DNA from: Streptomyces halobius
GTDB lineage: Bacteria > Actinomycetota > Actinomycetes > Streptomycetales > Streptomycetaceae
NCBI RefSeq assembly: GCF_023277745.1
Contig: NZ_CP086322.1
Location: 2,108,001-2,172,000 of the forward strand
DNA length: 64,000 bases
Direction: 5' to 3'
Of the stretch, positions 25,907-37,149 are shown one piece after another; positions within the stretch are counted from its first letter, which is position 1, and each line of letters starts with the position of its first letter. The position numbers and the translations under genes were made by a program. A model generated the notes under the pieces. The model was not told where the DNA came from. It did no database searches and worked only from the letters and a program-made list of their open reading frames with translations.

Positions 25907-26170
25907 TCAGATTCGGTGGGAGGTCACTCGCTCGGGATCCAGCGCCATCAGAAGCTGGACTAGGCGCTGATTCTCCGTCTCGATTCGAGTCAGCCGCGCC
26001 TTGATCTCTTCCATGTCGGCCTGGAGCCGGTCAGCGCGGGTGCGCTGGGCTTCGGCCTCTTCGCGCCAGACCTTCGAGGTCTGTGTCTGCCACGCCGCCT
26101 TCACCAGAACAAGAGCCGCCACGACCGAGGCGGCCGTGCCGGCGTAGCTGAAGATGTCGTTGGGCGTCAT
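25907..26170 (-). CDS. Small phage protein with membrane anchor and coiled coil
   Basis: An 87-residue protein with one N-terminal hydrophobic span (IFSYAGTAASVVAALVLV) and a long amphipathic helix rich in E, R and Q (about residues 33-75) typical of a coiled coil. The start overlaps the last codon of the upstream tail-protein fragment. It resembles small proteins found between tail and lysis genes in actinophages; no function is known to me. Confidence 0.6.
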   Translation of the reverse strand: MTPNDIFSYAGTAASVVAALVLVKAAWQTQTSKVWREEAEAQRTRADRLQADMEEIKARLTRIETENQRLVQLLMALDPERVTSHRI

Positions 26171-26687
26171 CAGGCTGCCTTGGTTGTCTCATGGGTGTCG
26201 CTCAGGGGCTGTGGGGGCTGAGTCGCGTCTCGGCCGGGGACCGTGATCAGGTACAGGCCGGCCAACGGTGTCCTGGTGTTGAGCAGCAGGCTCCCGGAGA
26301 CGCCTGCCTTGGAAGTGTCGGCTGTGACGAGGCTGATGCCCACCCGACCGAAGGTGGCTTTGCGCGCTTCGCGGGGTGTAACTCCTTCGGGCCAGCGGAA
26401 GCTGGAGAAGTCCTTGGCGACCACAACGGCCGCGAACACCGAGGTGTACTTCTCTGACGGCATCAACGGGATTTCACTCACATCCCGGAATTCCCGCCCA
26501 GCCGATATGGGAGTGACGCTCGTGTTCGCCAAGTCGCCATACCGGTACAGCAAGTTGATCACCACACCTTGTTTGGCTCGCTCACCCAGGTCCCATATCA
26601 AGCTGTCCTCGGTGCCCAGGTAGGGGATGACGGCGGCGGAGAAGTACACGCCGTCCTCGGAGGTGTAGGTCTGCGGCAGCCTGGTTA
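26170..26687 (-). pseudogene. C-terminal fragment of a phage tail-type protein
   Basis: An open minus frame of about 170 residues (TYTSEDGVYFSAAVIPYLG, then a beta-rich sequence ending in SDTHETTKAA). The annotated-looking GTG at 26649 is internal: the frame continues upstream to about 26,687, where it meets the TniB fragment read on the other strand. It was therefore cut at the junction. Family not certain; a minor tail or tail-associated protein is suggested by its place before the lysis genes. Confidence 0.45.
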
Positions 26688-26908
26688 AGCTCGACGGCTA
26701 CCTCCACGAACGCACCGACGGCGCGATCGACAGCCTCTCCCAACTGGTTCGAGGGGCTGCCCTTGAGGCCATCATCAGCGGCAACGAGGCCATCACACGC
26801 AAGACCCTCGACACCATCGAAGTTGACCAGACCGCCGAGGACGCCCGCACTGAACGGAGCCGGGCCCGCAAACCCCGCCGTCGGAGGCCGCATGCCGACG
26901 CAGCCTGA
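26682..26908 (+). pseudogene. C-terminal fragment of TniB-type transposition ATPase
   Basis: About 75 codons without a start: GYLHERTDGAIDSLSQLVRG and LEAIISGNEAITRKTLDTIE match the end of TniB/TnsC-like AAA ATPases. The stop at 26906 overlaps the start of the TniQ gene, as in Tn5053/Tn7-like operons. The ATPase core and any TniA are missing. Confidence 0.6.
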
Positions 26909-27680
26909 CCAACTCCGCCCGCTGCCCGTCTCTCCCGGCCCCGTCCACAACGAGACGCTCGGCTCCTACCTGCACCGCCTGGCCATCGCGAACAACCGAT
27001 CCGCAGGCGTCCTCGCCCGACTGCTGGGCCCCCTCCCCCCAGAGTTCTCCCCGCTCAGCGACACCACAGCCACCTGGACTCCTCGATCACCGCACGGCCT
27101 GGCCACCCTCGCCGGACGCCCAGTGACCGAGCTTGCCAGGGCCCTGCCCGCACTCGCGGACTTCCTCAACCCCGACGGCCCGCAGCCCCGACCGCACCGG
27201 GTGATCGGCCGTCCCTGCCGATGCTGCACCGCCCACCGCAGCCCCACGGCATCCCTGGTGATTCTGGTCCTGCCCGCTCACCAGCACCTGTGCTGGCGTC
27301 ACCAACGCTGGACCCGCTCGACCCACGACATCCCGCTCACGCATCTGCCGGAAGTCATCCCAGCTCAGCGGCGACTCGATCAACTCGCCCGCCGCCACCG
27401 GCACCTCGGACAAGCTCTCGACCTTGCGCGGAAGATCGTCGAGGAGTGGTCTTTCTCCGGCATGCCGATCGACCTCGCCAGCGAATGGACCGACCGCCTC
27501 GATCGCATCGAGAGGCACCCCGCCAGCATGAGGATCCCCGCCGAGGACCGCCACCACCTCGCGGCCTTCCCCGAGATCGCGGTGCTGGCGAACCTGATCA
27601 TCGACCCTCCCACCCACACCATCGATCCCAAGGAGCTCTACATCGCCACGACAGCAGAACTGAGAGGTCGTCTGGTTCAT
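26892..27680 (+). pseudogene. tniQ: TniQ-family protein, 3' end cut by an insertion sequence
   Basis: Starts at ATG 26892 overlapping the TniB tail. The first 260 residues carry the TniQ signature: a LPVSPGPVHNETLGSYLHRL opening, CRCCTAH and HQHLCWRHQRW zinc-binding segments. The frame meets the IS5-type element at about 27,680 and stops at 27,695, so the C terminus is missing. In Tn7-like elements TniQ links target selection to the TniA/TniB machinery; here the element is a remnant. Confidence 0.7.
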
Positions 27681-27702
27681 GAAGTTTGTGAGTGATTGTG
27701 GT

Positions 27703-28548
27703 TTATGCGTCTCGCCAGGTAGGGGTTGTTTCGCTGGTTGCTCGCTTCGCGAGGTTCGAGATCATTGCGAGGCGGATCATGCTCTCGGAGTGTTCGGGCT
27801 TGGTCTCGTAGTCACGGGCCAGTCGGCGGTGCATCATGATCCACCCGAAACTACGCTCCACTACCCAGCGCCTTGGGGTCACCGAGAAGCCCTTGACCTG
27901 CGTGTTCCGTGGCACGACGTCGACGTCGATGCCAAGGGCGGCTCCGTGTTCGATGGCCTGATTCTTGTAGCCGGTGTCGACCCACGCTTTGGTGACGGTG
28001 GGGTGGTTGGCGGCGAGTTGGGTGAGGAGCTGTTTGCCGGCTTCGTTGTCGGAGACGCTGGCCGCGGTGACCATGACCAGCAGCAACAGGCCGAGGGTGT
28101 CGACGACGATGCTGCGCTTGCGTCCCACGATCTTCTTGCCGGCGTCGATCCCTTGGGTGCTGGTGGGGACGCTGGGGGCGGTTTTCACGCTCTGGGCGTC
28201 GATGGCGCAGGCGGTGGGCTCGGCCTTGCGTCCCTCCTGCTCGCGGACGAGGCGGTGCAGGCGGATGCCGAGCTTCTCGATGGTGCCGTCTGAGGTCCAG
28301 GCGCTGAAGTGGGAAAAGACGGTGGTGTGCGCAGGGAAGTCGTGCGGCAGGTAACGCCAGGGGATGCCGGTGCGGTTGACATAGAGGATCGCGTTCATGA
28401 CTTCGCGCAGGTCGGCGAGCTTGCCGCCGAGGTTGAGCGAGGTCTTCTGCCGCTCGGCCCGCCAGGCGGTCAACGTCGGCTCCATCAACTCCCAGCGGGC
28501 GTCGGACAGGTCGCTCGGATAGGACTTGCGTGGTGGCTGAGTCGTCAT
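27703..28548 (-). CDS. IS5-family transposase
   Basis: An intact 281-residue DDE transposase with the N-terminal DUF4096-like domain (SYPSDLSDARWELMEP, NAILYVNRTGIPWRYLPHDFP), the catalytic aspartates in CAIDAQSVKTAP and AWVDTGYK, and the ERSFGWIMMHRRLARDYE block with the last glutamate. The length is normal. It interrupts tniQ. Terminal repeats were not identified with confidence. Confidence 0.88.
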   Translation of the reverse strand: MTTQPPRKSYPSDLSDARWELMEPTLTAWRAERQKTSLNLGGKLADLREVMNAILYVNRTGIPWRYLPHDFPAHTTVFSHFSAWTSDGTIEKLGIRLHRLVREQEGRKAEPTACAIDAQSVKTAPSVPTSTQGIDAGKKIVGRKRSIVVDTLGLLLLVMVTAASVSDNEAGKQLLTQLAANHPTVTKAWVDTGYKNQAIEHGAALGIDVDVVPRNTQVKGFSVTPRRWVVERSFGWIMMHRRLARDYETKPEHSESMIRLAMISNLAKRATSETTPTWRDA

Positions 28549-28978
28549 GACAGCACTGATACGTTCTGGGGCTGCAAGCTGGGTATCGCTCGTCCGGGGG
28601 ACTGGCGTGGACTGATCCAGGCATATTCGAACCGGACAGGAGCTATCCGGGTGAAACAGGGCGAAGCGAGCTGCTGAAACCCGTCACGACTCAGGGGCGT
28701 TCGGAGCGAAGGGCCTCTAGGTACTCAATTCGGGCGCACGGCAAAACGGTCAAAGGCTCACATCAATAACAAGAACGTCCTCTGAGCCGACGATTCGCCC
28801 GGATCTACACCACCTTCGGAACCCAGGATCCGCTCTACCAGCGCTTCTGCAAACCCTTCGCAGCCCAGACACCCGATTGATCAGTACGGCGTCCAGGACT
28901 GCCGTCTTGCCGGACGCCGAGATCTACTGGAGATCCCCCCAACGCGGAGCCGGAACGGCACCATGTGACCATGCCGAA
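28549..28978. other. Intergenic stretch with a short coding relic
   Basis: No complete gene. Near 28,765-28,880 an open + frame of about 36 codons ending FGTQDPLYQRFCKPFAAQ looks like the 3' end of a lost gene of unknown family. The rest holds the outer end of the IS5 element and the upstream region of the phosphotransferase gene. Confidence 0.3.
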
Positions 28979-29575
28979 ATGACATCTGGTCGGATCATCT
29001 TCCTCAATGGCACCTCCAGTTCAGGGAAGTCGAGCATCGCCCGAGAGCTTCTGGACATCCTGGATGACGGCGTTTTCTTCCACCTGGCGGTCGACAGCTT
29101 CAACGCGATGCGCAGCAAGCGGGAGCTCGAGGCGGAGGAGCTCGACGCCGCGCTGCGGCGGACCAGGATGGGCTTCCACCGCTCGATTGCGGCCATGGCC
29201 GAGGTGGGCAACGACATCGTGGTCGACCATGTGCTGAGCGAGCCGTGGCGACTACTCGACTGCCTGACGGTGCTGCCACCCGAGGACGTACTGTTTGTCG
29301 GCGTCCACTGCCCGCTGGACGAGCTGGCCCGCCGCGAACTGGCCCGGGGCGACCGCCCGTCGGGCCTCGCGGCACACCAATACGACCTGGTCCACGCCCA
29401 CGGCGACTACGACGTGGAGTGCGACACCAGCACGGCAAACCCACGCGAATGCGCACAGCGCATCAAGGAGCTCCTCCCGCACCGCCCCAGCCCCGCCGCC
29501 TTCACCCGCCTCCGACGACGCTACCTGACGGGCAGCCAAGAGCCGCCGACGGCGAAGCACAGCCTCTTCGGCTAG
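28979..29575 (+). CDS. Chloramphenicol phosphotransferase-like kinase
   Basis: A 198-residue P-loop kinase of the chloramphenicol 3-O-phosphotransferase family. The Walker A is FLNGTSSSGKSS at about residues 8-19, followed by VDSFNAM with the catalytic aspartate seen in this family, NDIVVDHVL (Walker B-like) and GVHCPLDELARRE. The Streptomyces venezuelae enzyme is about 178 aa. ATG 28979 is preferred because the longer frame has no conserved N terminus. It stands alone among mobile remnants, so it could be a resistance gene picked up with them, or a housekeeping kinase; drug resistance is not proven. Confidence 0.8.
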   Translation: MTSGRIIFLNGTSSSGKSSIARELLDILDDGVFFHLAVDSFNAMRSKRELEAEELDAALRRTRMGFHRSIAAMAEVGNDIVVDHVLSEPWRLLDCLTVLPPEDVLFVGVHCPLDELARRELARGDRPSGLAAHQYDLVHAHGDYDVECDTSTANPRECAQRIKELLPHRPSPAAFTRLRRRYLTGSQEPPTAKHSLFG

Positions 29576-29691
29576 GGCCAAACGCGCTCATGCCACGCTG
29601 GACTTCCACAGAAGCCAGGTGCAGTGACAATCCTGAGCCATGCCAGTCTCACCCCAACTGGCAATACCGCAGCTCAGCGCGAGATCCACAG

Positions 29692-30450
29692 TCAACCTCG
29701 CTCCGACAGGACACGGCTCTCCAGATCGGCCACGACCGGTCTGTTGGCCTCCGCCCATGTACGGGCATCAGGCACTGCAGGTTTCGGGTTGTCGACACAC
29801 CAGCGCAGGACATCCAGCATCAGCGTAACCGCCTTGTCTGCGGAGCCCGTGGAGTAGTCGACGTACTCCGGGCCGGTGTGCGTGCCCAGTGACGGATGAG
29901 AGACCGTCTTCTTGGGCTTCTCCTCGTGGTGAACCGCCGCATCCCGAAGGTCAAATAGCCACTCGAAGTCGGCGATCCAATCTGCGTTGAATGGCCCCGA
30001 AACGAACACAAGCTTCAGGGCCTCGCGGATATTGCTATGCCGGTTCTCCCCCAGCTTCCGGCCTTGGACCGCCGCGCGTACCACTAGGGAGCCGTAGAGA
30101 GCATCGAGCGCGTGCGCTGAGGCGGCCACAGCGACCAGCGATGCGTCGAACTCCTCACCCAACGCGTAAGACTCCGCAGCGGAGACAGGCAATGCCTCGG
30201 CCCGCTCACGGGCCCGGCGGGCCACCAGTGCCCTGTCGATCGCAATACCTGCCCAGCACGGCCAAAGATGAGCCGTGATCTTGATGTCTACAGTGTCGCT
30301 GAGGGGCGCGGAAACGGCGGCGTGGCCAGCAGGCGCCTCTACGCTGACGCTGCTGCTCCCGCACTGTGGACAGCGCTGGTCCTCCGGCACTGTTTGCTGG
30401 ATGACAGTGTTCGGGTATTGGTATCTGCACTGGCTGCAGAAGTGAGCCAT
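29692..30450 (-). CDS. Zinc-ribbon protein with HEPN-like domain
   Basis: A 252-residue protein of unknown function if ATG 30450 is used; a GTG at 30492 would add 14 residues. The N terminus has two CxxC pairs (FCSQCRY and RCPQCGS), a zinc ribbon. The C-terminal half is helical and contains LRDAAVHHEEKP, an R-x4-H motif typical of HEPN RNases or their inactive relatives. No nucleotidyltransferase antitoxin gene is next to it. It stands alone, in the accessory region just before the defence operon, so a stress or defence role is possible but unproven. Confidence 0.55.
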   Translation of the reverse strand: MAHFCSQCRYQYPNTVIQQTVPEDQRCPQCGSSSVSVEAPAGHAAVSAPLSDTVDIKITAHLWPCWAGIAIDRALVARRARERAEALPVSAAESYALGEEFDASLVAVAASAHALDALYGSLVVRAAVQGRKLGENRHSNIREALKLVFVSGPFNADWIADFEWLFDLRDAAVHHEEKPKKTVSHPSLGTHTGPEYVDYSTGSADKAVTLMLDVLRWCVDNPKPAVPDARTWAEANRPVVADLESRVLSERG

Positions 30451-30784
30451 GGAGAGGCGGTAGTCAGAGCGGTGGAAGATAACACTCGACACGCGCGACA
30501 GATGATCTGCCGGGAGACGCCCGGCACCCGGATGGTTCCGCAGTTCAGGACGCGTGCCGGTGGCCAGTTAGATTTCCCCGCCCCGCCCGACGAGCAGGAC
30601 CCCGGCCACCTCGACCACACGCTGCAACCCAGGAGCCCTTAAATGACATGCCGTCAAGCCCGTTTTACTCGGCGAAGGTAACCCGTCGGACAGGCTGTGT
30701 TTTCTCAGTACAGTCGGCGCACGCTCAAGTCGATCCGCACCACCGGCCGTCGAGACATCGGCGAGGCCTCATCCTGACGCCAGA

Positions 30785-31354
30785 TCAGTTCTCGAGCGCA
30801 GGGATCAGCTGTCCGGCGGTGGCCTCTGTCAAGAGGCTCTGCGTGCTGGGATGACGTTGGTACAGGGCATTGATTTCGCGGGAAGCGGCTGCATCGTCAT
30901 GAGGGAACGCGAGCTGGCGCGCAACAGCGCCCCTGATTTCGTCAGCAATGCCTTCGTCCAGGTCGGCGACACGCAGTCCCTCGACAATGCCCGTGCCAGA
31001 ATCAACGAGCACCATGTATGCGGGGAAAGGCTCTCCTTCCCGACCCGGCACTCCGACAACGCGGTCGCGTTGGCGATGAGCCTCCCAGGGTGAGTCGCCC
31101 CAGCCGAGAGATGCGGACTGGATCCCTGGCCTCGTCGGCACCTCGAAGCGATAGCACCACATGAGATGCCGGTCGCCAGGGACGATAGCGAACGCCGCCG
31201 CTCCTGTATTGAACGCAGCCCGCTCGTCGGGTGTGAGGCCGTCGAACGCATAGATGATCTCTACGTATGCCTTGCTGAGTACGAGATTGGCCGCAGATTT
31301 TGGCCAGTTGACCTCCTTGGGGTAGGGAGCACCTACCTCTAATGAGTACCCCAT
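30785..31354 (-). CDS. Hypothetical protein (189 aa)
   Basis: Starting at ATG 31354 the protein opens GYSLEVGAPYPKEVNWPKSA and has no signal, membrane span or motif that I recognise. It contains mixed alpha/beta sequence with FDGLTPDERAAF and a WCYRFEVPTRPG strand. Codon use is typical of the host. Longer in-frame translation from 31423 adds a basic leader without support. It precedes the defence operon in the same direction with a 135-bp gap but need not belong to it. Confidence 0.55.
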   Translation of the reverse strand: MGYSLEVGAPYPKEVNWPKSAANLVLSKAYVEIIYAFDGLTPDERAAFNTGAAAFAIVPGDRHLMWCYRFEVPTRPGIQSASLGWGDSPWEAHRQRDRVVGVPGREGEPFPAYMVLVDSGTGIVEGLRVADLDEGIADEIRGAVARQLAFPHDDAAASREINALYQRHPSTQSLLTEATAGQLIPALEN

Positions 31355-31489
31355 GAGCTGTCCCCTCTTCGGTCTGTGGCGCCAGACCGGCTGATCGGTT
31401 CTGTTTCGGTGTCGAGTCGCCATTCGACGGTCGGCTCATGGTCGCCTGTGCTTCGAGCACGACTGAATGGTCTGACGATTTCGCACGGG

Positions 31490-34400
31490 TCACTGCTCGC
31501 CTGATGCGGTCTTGGTTCCTCCGCCGTGCTTGGTCACCCGGGGGCGGCACCGGATGCGGACGGCGCCGTAGGTGAACGCCGGGTCGGTTGCCTTGCTCGA
31601 CCAGACGTACGCCTCACCGGGACCGAGCTGGGCCAGCTGCTCGGCGGTGAGTCCTGACAGGGCGGCGTTCGCCTTCTGCAGATGCTTCAGCCAGGCCGGG
31701 GAGGTGCACTTGTGCAGGATCACATGGTTGGACAACTCGATCAGCTGGACGGGCACAGAGGGCGGGTCCTGGCTCGCGACAAGGATGCTCATGCCCTTGT
31801 GGCGCATCTCTCGGGCCGTCTCGACGAGACCGGCCACGAGGTCGGGGCTGTCGATGTACTTGTGTGCTTCGTCGAAGACGACCAGCTTGTTGAAGCGGCG
31901 GTCGCCGTCCCGGGCGTCTGCGAAGAGCTGCATGAGGACGACGAACAGGCCGAGAGCGTCGTCCTTTTCGATGAGATCGTCGCGCAGGTCGACGATGACG
32001 AGTCGGCCGGGGCGGATCTGGCTGGTGAGCTGGACGCTGTCGTCGATGTACTCCTCGGCGAGGTCAAGCCGGTCCTCAGCGAGGTCCTTGATGTGGTCGG
32101 GCATCCGCGAGTGGGCCAGTTCCTGACGGATCGCATCAAGACTGAGGTCGTTGCGCCGCTTGCGGATGGCCTTGGTTATCTGCTTGATGTAGGTGGACCG
32201 GTTTCCGACAGCGCCGAGGAGAAATCTCCAGTGCTCGGCCTTGAGTTCGGACGAGGAGAAGGTCAGGGGCTGTACCTCGATCCCGGGATGTTCCGCGCGC
32301 CGGTCGTCCACCTGGGCCTCCGGCGCGAGAAGCAAGACGTCGGTCAGGGCACGCGGTTCCGCCCCGTAGCGGTCCTTGAGGGCGGCTAGCTGGGCACTGT
32401 CGTCGTTGGGATGGACCATCGAAGTGAACTCGGGTGCATAGGCATCGGTCTTGCTGTAGTGGAAGACGATGGTGGCCAGCGGGTGCGGGAGGGCGTTGAC
32501 GGGCGGGGCCGGCAGGGAGGCTGCCTCGATGATGCTGCCCAGGGTGTAGCTCTTGCCGCCTCCCTGGACTCCGAAGAGGCTGATGGTATGGGTCTCGTAG
32601 AGGTCGAGGGCAACTTTGCGCCCGGCGACCTCGCCCAGCACGCCGTACTGGGGCGAGGGGCGGGTGACTCCGAGGGTGATGTCGGGCCACTGGGCTCCAG
32701 TGACGGGCGGACCTACGGGGGCTACGGCGGGGCCTGAGGCTTCGGTGGTGGGCGTGTTGTGGAAGCTTTGCTGGTCGAGGACTGTGGCCGAACGAGGGGG
32801 CTGATCGACGGATTCGGGCGCGGGGGTGTCCAGCGGGCCGGACGTAGCCCCCTCTCGTTCGCTCTCTCCTGCCGTTGGGTGTACGTGCTCCGGCTCCGGC
32901 TGGTCTTTCGGTGGCGGTTCGTGCTGCTCGGTGGAGGGCTGCGGGACGTCGGCCTGGGGCGCCTCCGCGGCATGGTCCTGTGCCGGTTCCGCGGCTGCTT
33001 CGGTCGCCTCCCCCTCCTCCTCGTCCGTCACTGCGGGGTCCTTCGCGCGGAAACCTGCGTCGGCGAGACGCGGCACCGAGAGACGCAATAGTGCCAGGGT
33101 GGGCGCCGTGGCCGCTCCGTCCGTCTCTGGTGCCGCGTCGGCGTCGTATTCCGGGACGATGCTGCCCAGGGAGGCTGGTGCGCCGGGCCGCACCGTGGGG
33201 ATCGCCTGGATCAGTTCGTCGATCAGGTCGCGGCCGATCCGGTGGAACTCCACTCCGTCGTCGGTCTCCCGGTCGGTTCCGCTTCGGGCGAGGTCGAAGA
33301 TCAGGCCGCTTCGGGTGAACCGCAGCTGGTAGCCGTCGTCGAGGCTGTCGAGCAGCTGGTGTGCGGCCGTGCGGGCAGTTGGGTTCATGGTGCCGTGGCG
33401 GGCGGCCCGTTCCAGGTAGGAGCGGAGCATGGCGCCGAGGACGAGGTTTTTGACGGGGCGGTCGACGCGGTCGGGGGTGTTGAGAGTGGGGTCGAAGGCC
33501 CCGGCGAGTATGGTCTGGCTCCGTTCCAGCTGCCGGGCGACCTTCGTCTTGAGGTGCTGGTAGGCGCTGATGTCGTCGAGCGCGGTGTAGCACTTCACTT
33601 CCACGAGGCGGCAGGTGATGGTCCGCTCGCGTGCGTTGAGGTGGAAGAGGGCGAGGTCGCTGCGCTGGAAGGAGAGCACGTCGCCGAGTTCGCGGGCCTG
33701 GCGGCGGGCTTCGGTGTACAGCTCTGGGTGGGCGTCGAGGGGAACGACGATCTGGTTGTGCAGGACATCCTGGTAGTCGAGGTAGAGGCGGGCCAGGGAG
33801 AGGCCGAGGACCTCGGTGCGCTGGTTGGGGGCGGTGGAGGCGAGTTTGAAGGCGAGGTTGCCGGACAGCAGCCGGAGCTGGTCGAAGAAGGTGTTGAGGT
33901 GGCGTTCCTCGACGTCGAGGCCATGTTGCCGGGCCGTGGGGCCGAGCAGGGTGCGCAGTTCGTCGGTCGAGTTGGAGCTCACCATGATCTGGTGTCCGAG
34001 TCCGCTGCTCTGGGAGGGTGCGTAGTCGATGACGTATTCGGGCCTGCCGTGCTGTCCGGCGTGGTCGAAGTATTCCAGGCCGAGGGTTCGGTCGATGGTG
34101 ACGACCCAGTCGCTGGTCTGGTGGGCCTGGTAGAGGAGGGCGCGGTCGGCGGTGTCGAGGGAGAGGACGGTGCACGGGACGTTGCGCGGCGCCTGTCCTG
34201 CGGTGGCCACGCAGGCGGCCGCGGTGGCGAGGAGCGCCGGCAGTCGGCTCATCAGAGTGGCAAGGTCTTCGGCGTCCTCCATAGCCGGCGCCGCGCCGTG
34301 GCAGGGGGCGGTGCGCCAGACGATCTGCTGGTCGTTGTCCTCGTAGGTGGAGGTGGTCGCCTGCACCAGGCCGTGGACGGGGGCGTGGGCGATGGTCCGA

Positions 34401-37149
34401 CGTGGGGTGGAGGAGTGCTGTTCGCCGCCGAAGGCGTCGATGAGGACGGTGAGGTGGGCGTCGAAGTCGGCGGGCTGCCGGATGAACTCTTCCACCGAGC
34501 GTACGGAGTGGACGAGCTTGGCCGTACGAGCCGGGCCGGTTGTGTGCAGGAACTCCTCGGCCTCGGCGGAGGAGATTTGGCTCTGCGCGCTCTGCAGTTC
34601 CGTCAGGGCCGCCCCGGTCTCCGGCGCCTCTGGGTCGGTCACGCACAGGCGGATGTCGTACGTGAGGTCGCGGGTCGGGGTCCGGCGCTGTAGTTCTAGG
34701 AGGGCGTCGGCGACGATTTCCGCGCGGCCCGCGTTGACGATGTTCAAGACGAGGGTGCGGACGTACGGATGGAGGCGGGTATACCGCTCGATGCGGTCGG
34801 CCAGGGCCGTTCCGGACAGTGCACCGGCGCCGTTGGCGGGGCGCGCTCCCGTGACCGGGAGGCGCAGTGCGGCAGCGAGACGGCCGAGGAGGCCGCGGGG
34901 GTCGGTGGTCTCGCTGGGCAGGTAGGCGCCCCAGTATGGGGTGAGGTTGTCTGCGGCGGCCATCAGTCGGCCGTCCTGGCGCGGGACGGCGAACGGGAAG
35001 CCGAGCGGTGCCAGGGAATCCTGCAGAGAGTCCTTGGCAGTGAGTACAGCCTTCTTGTCCCCGGCGTCGAGCCGTCCGGTCCAGTCCAGGCCCATGGCGG
35101 ACCAGGTGGCCAGCCAGAGAGCCCGCAGCGGGTGAGTAGGTGAGATGAGCAGGACGGTGTCCCGTCGGCCAAGGCCATCGGTGAGGGTTACTGCCACGCA
35201 GTCAATCTGCTGGATTCTGGCCAGTGCCACCAGGGCGCTGCCCCGGGCTGCATCCGTGGCTCGTTCGAGGTGAGTTGACTGGACGTCGACCAGTTCGGCG
35301 TATGCCTCGACGTAGGCGACGAGTTCGTCCCGAACGCTTTCGAAGTCGACGGCCTCGCTGACCAGGAGGTTGGCCGGATTCACCGGACCACCCTCCGCGT
35401 CAGCGCTGCTGACCGCGGTGAAGTAGGCGTGCCGCGCTGCGAGGAAGGTGTCGTACGCCTCGGCGGCCTGTCCCGTCAGGGACTGCCGTAGGTCCTCGTC
35501 AGATCCATTTACTGTCTCGGCGGTGCCGTCGGGGTGTAGGAGCAGGCGGCGCAGCGTGGTGTCGCCGGGCCGCGCCAGGAGGTCCTGCTGGGCCTGTACG
35601 AGCCAGGGAGAGAGCCGGATCTCGGCACTGCCCGCCGGTTGGATCTTTGCGCTGAGGCTCCGATGCGGGCTGCGGGCCGTCGCTGTCTTCCAGCGGATGT
35701 CGGTCACCACGACACGTGCTGGGTCCTCGCTAGCGGCCAATGCGTCGAGCTGCAGTGAGCGAAGCGACTGGGTGACGCCGGCGAAGCGTCCGGCACTGCG
35801 TTCCGGGGGTTCCTCGGTCTCGGCGTTGGGGATGACGTAGAAGCGCTCGCTCTCGCCGCCGGGCAGGTCGTGGGCGCCGGGCGCAACGTCGAGGGGTCCG
35901 TCGTCCGCGTCGAGCGGGACGACGCGGACGTAGTGCCACCCCTCCTCCCAGTCGATCTCGTTGAGGCGGCGCAGCGGCGCCTTGTACTCGGCTTTCGCGG
36001 CCTTCCCCTTGTCGCGGTGTGCGATCCTCCCGGTCGGCCCACCGTCTTCGGAGACGATCTCCACACGGAACCGTTCGAGCCCTTCCACCCTGCGGGGGTC
36101 GGGCTGTACCGCGAAGCGCGCGGCGATCTCGCGGACCCCCTTCTCGCCGGCGAGCAGGTAGGGCTGGCCCTCCATGGCCGAAAGTGCCGGGTAGTTGCGT
36201 ACGTCCTCGGCGTTGTCGCCCGCTGCGGGCAGGCCAAGTTCGCGTACCTCGATGGAGACGGTGGCGCGTCGCCGCTCGTCGATGCGCCAGTTGCTGAAGG
36301 ACAGCCCCCAGTTCTCCCGGTCGACCACAATGCGGCGGGTCCACACCACAGGGTCTTCCAGGCCACAGCGGGTGGCGAACAAGGCGAGGCGTGCCGCGAA
36401 GTCGCCGTCGCTCAGGCCGAGGTCCAGGACGCGCTGTCGTTCGGACCGGGGCGAGGCGGTCAGCTTTTCCACCAGGCTGTGGTTCTTCTCGACGCGCTCG
36501 CGCACGAGCGCGGGGTCGGCAAACAGGTCAAGTCCGGTACCAGCCCGAAGTGGTACACCGCTGCCCCGGCGACCTGGTCACGGTAGGCGTTGGCCTGCAG
36601 CGTGAGGAGGTACTGGGCGACGGCCCGGTCGCCGACGCGGCCCTCCGTGCGGTCCCGCAGGGCGGCGAGCAGTTCGTCAACGCCTGGGCGCAGCCTCTCG
36701 GGCACCTGCTCCAGCAGGTGGTCGGCAAGGTGGGTGTAAGCGTCGCCGAGCGGTACGTCTTCGAAGGTCGCGATGCCGAAGGAGTCCTCGGCGCTCACCC
36801 GGGTGCCGGGCGGCACGAAGACGAGGAGCGGTCCGGGCAGGACGCCTTCACCCTCGCTGCGGTTGCGGAGTTCTACCAGCTTGGTGCTGGTGACGCCCAC
36901 GTCGTGGAACCGCTGGTCCGGGGCGAGCTCGTCGGCAGTGGCGAGCAGGCAGACGGTGACGTCGGGGCCCAGGGCCCCGCGCAGGCGGCGTACTAGCGAG
37001 GCCGCGAGTTCGGCCTCTAGCTCAGTGATCCGCATGCAGTGGCCGGCACTCCGCTCGCCAACGAGTTTGGCGAGCCGGGGCACGAGGACGCCTTCGAGTG
37101 CCTCCCGGAGGTCCCTCGGGGTGGTCTCTGACATTCCGGTCGTGCTCAT
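31490..37149 (-). pseudogene. Giant HerA/FtsK-type ATPase of a defence operon (DptH/MAD8-like), one frameshift
   Basis: Two frames form one gene of about 1,890 codons: 37149 to about 36,535, then the 1,671-codon frame ending at 31490. A missing C near 36,537 changes GLxxGLDLFADPALVRERVE into a premature end at 36460. The C-terminal 400 residues are a HerA-like ATPase with FGVQGGGKSYT (Walker A, about residue 1315 of the long frame), LVVFDEAHKYI (Walker B) and SILVASQDP. The middle contains a possible nuclease-like KCYTALDDISAYQHLK segment after VEV. Such proteins are the large motor of phosphorothioation-dependent (DptFGH) or methylation-associated restriction; the assignment to one of these is not certain. 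Its start overlaps the preceding gene by 4 bp. Confidence 0.65.

Noticed and set aside
36460..37149. Separate 229-residue protein upstream of the giant ATPase
   Set aside because: Its last about 25 residues are out of frame, and the next frame continues the same protein; one gene with a frameshift is the better reading.
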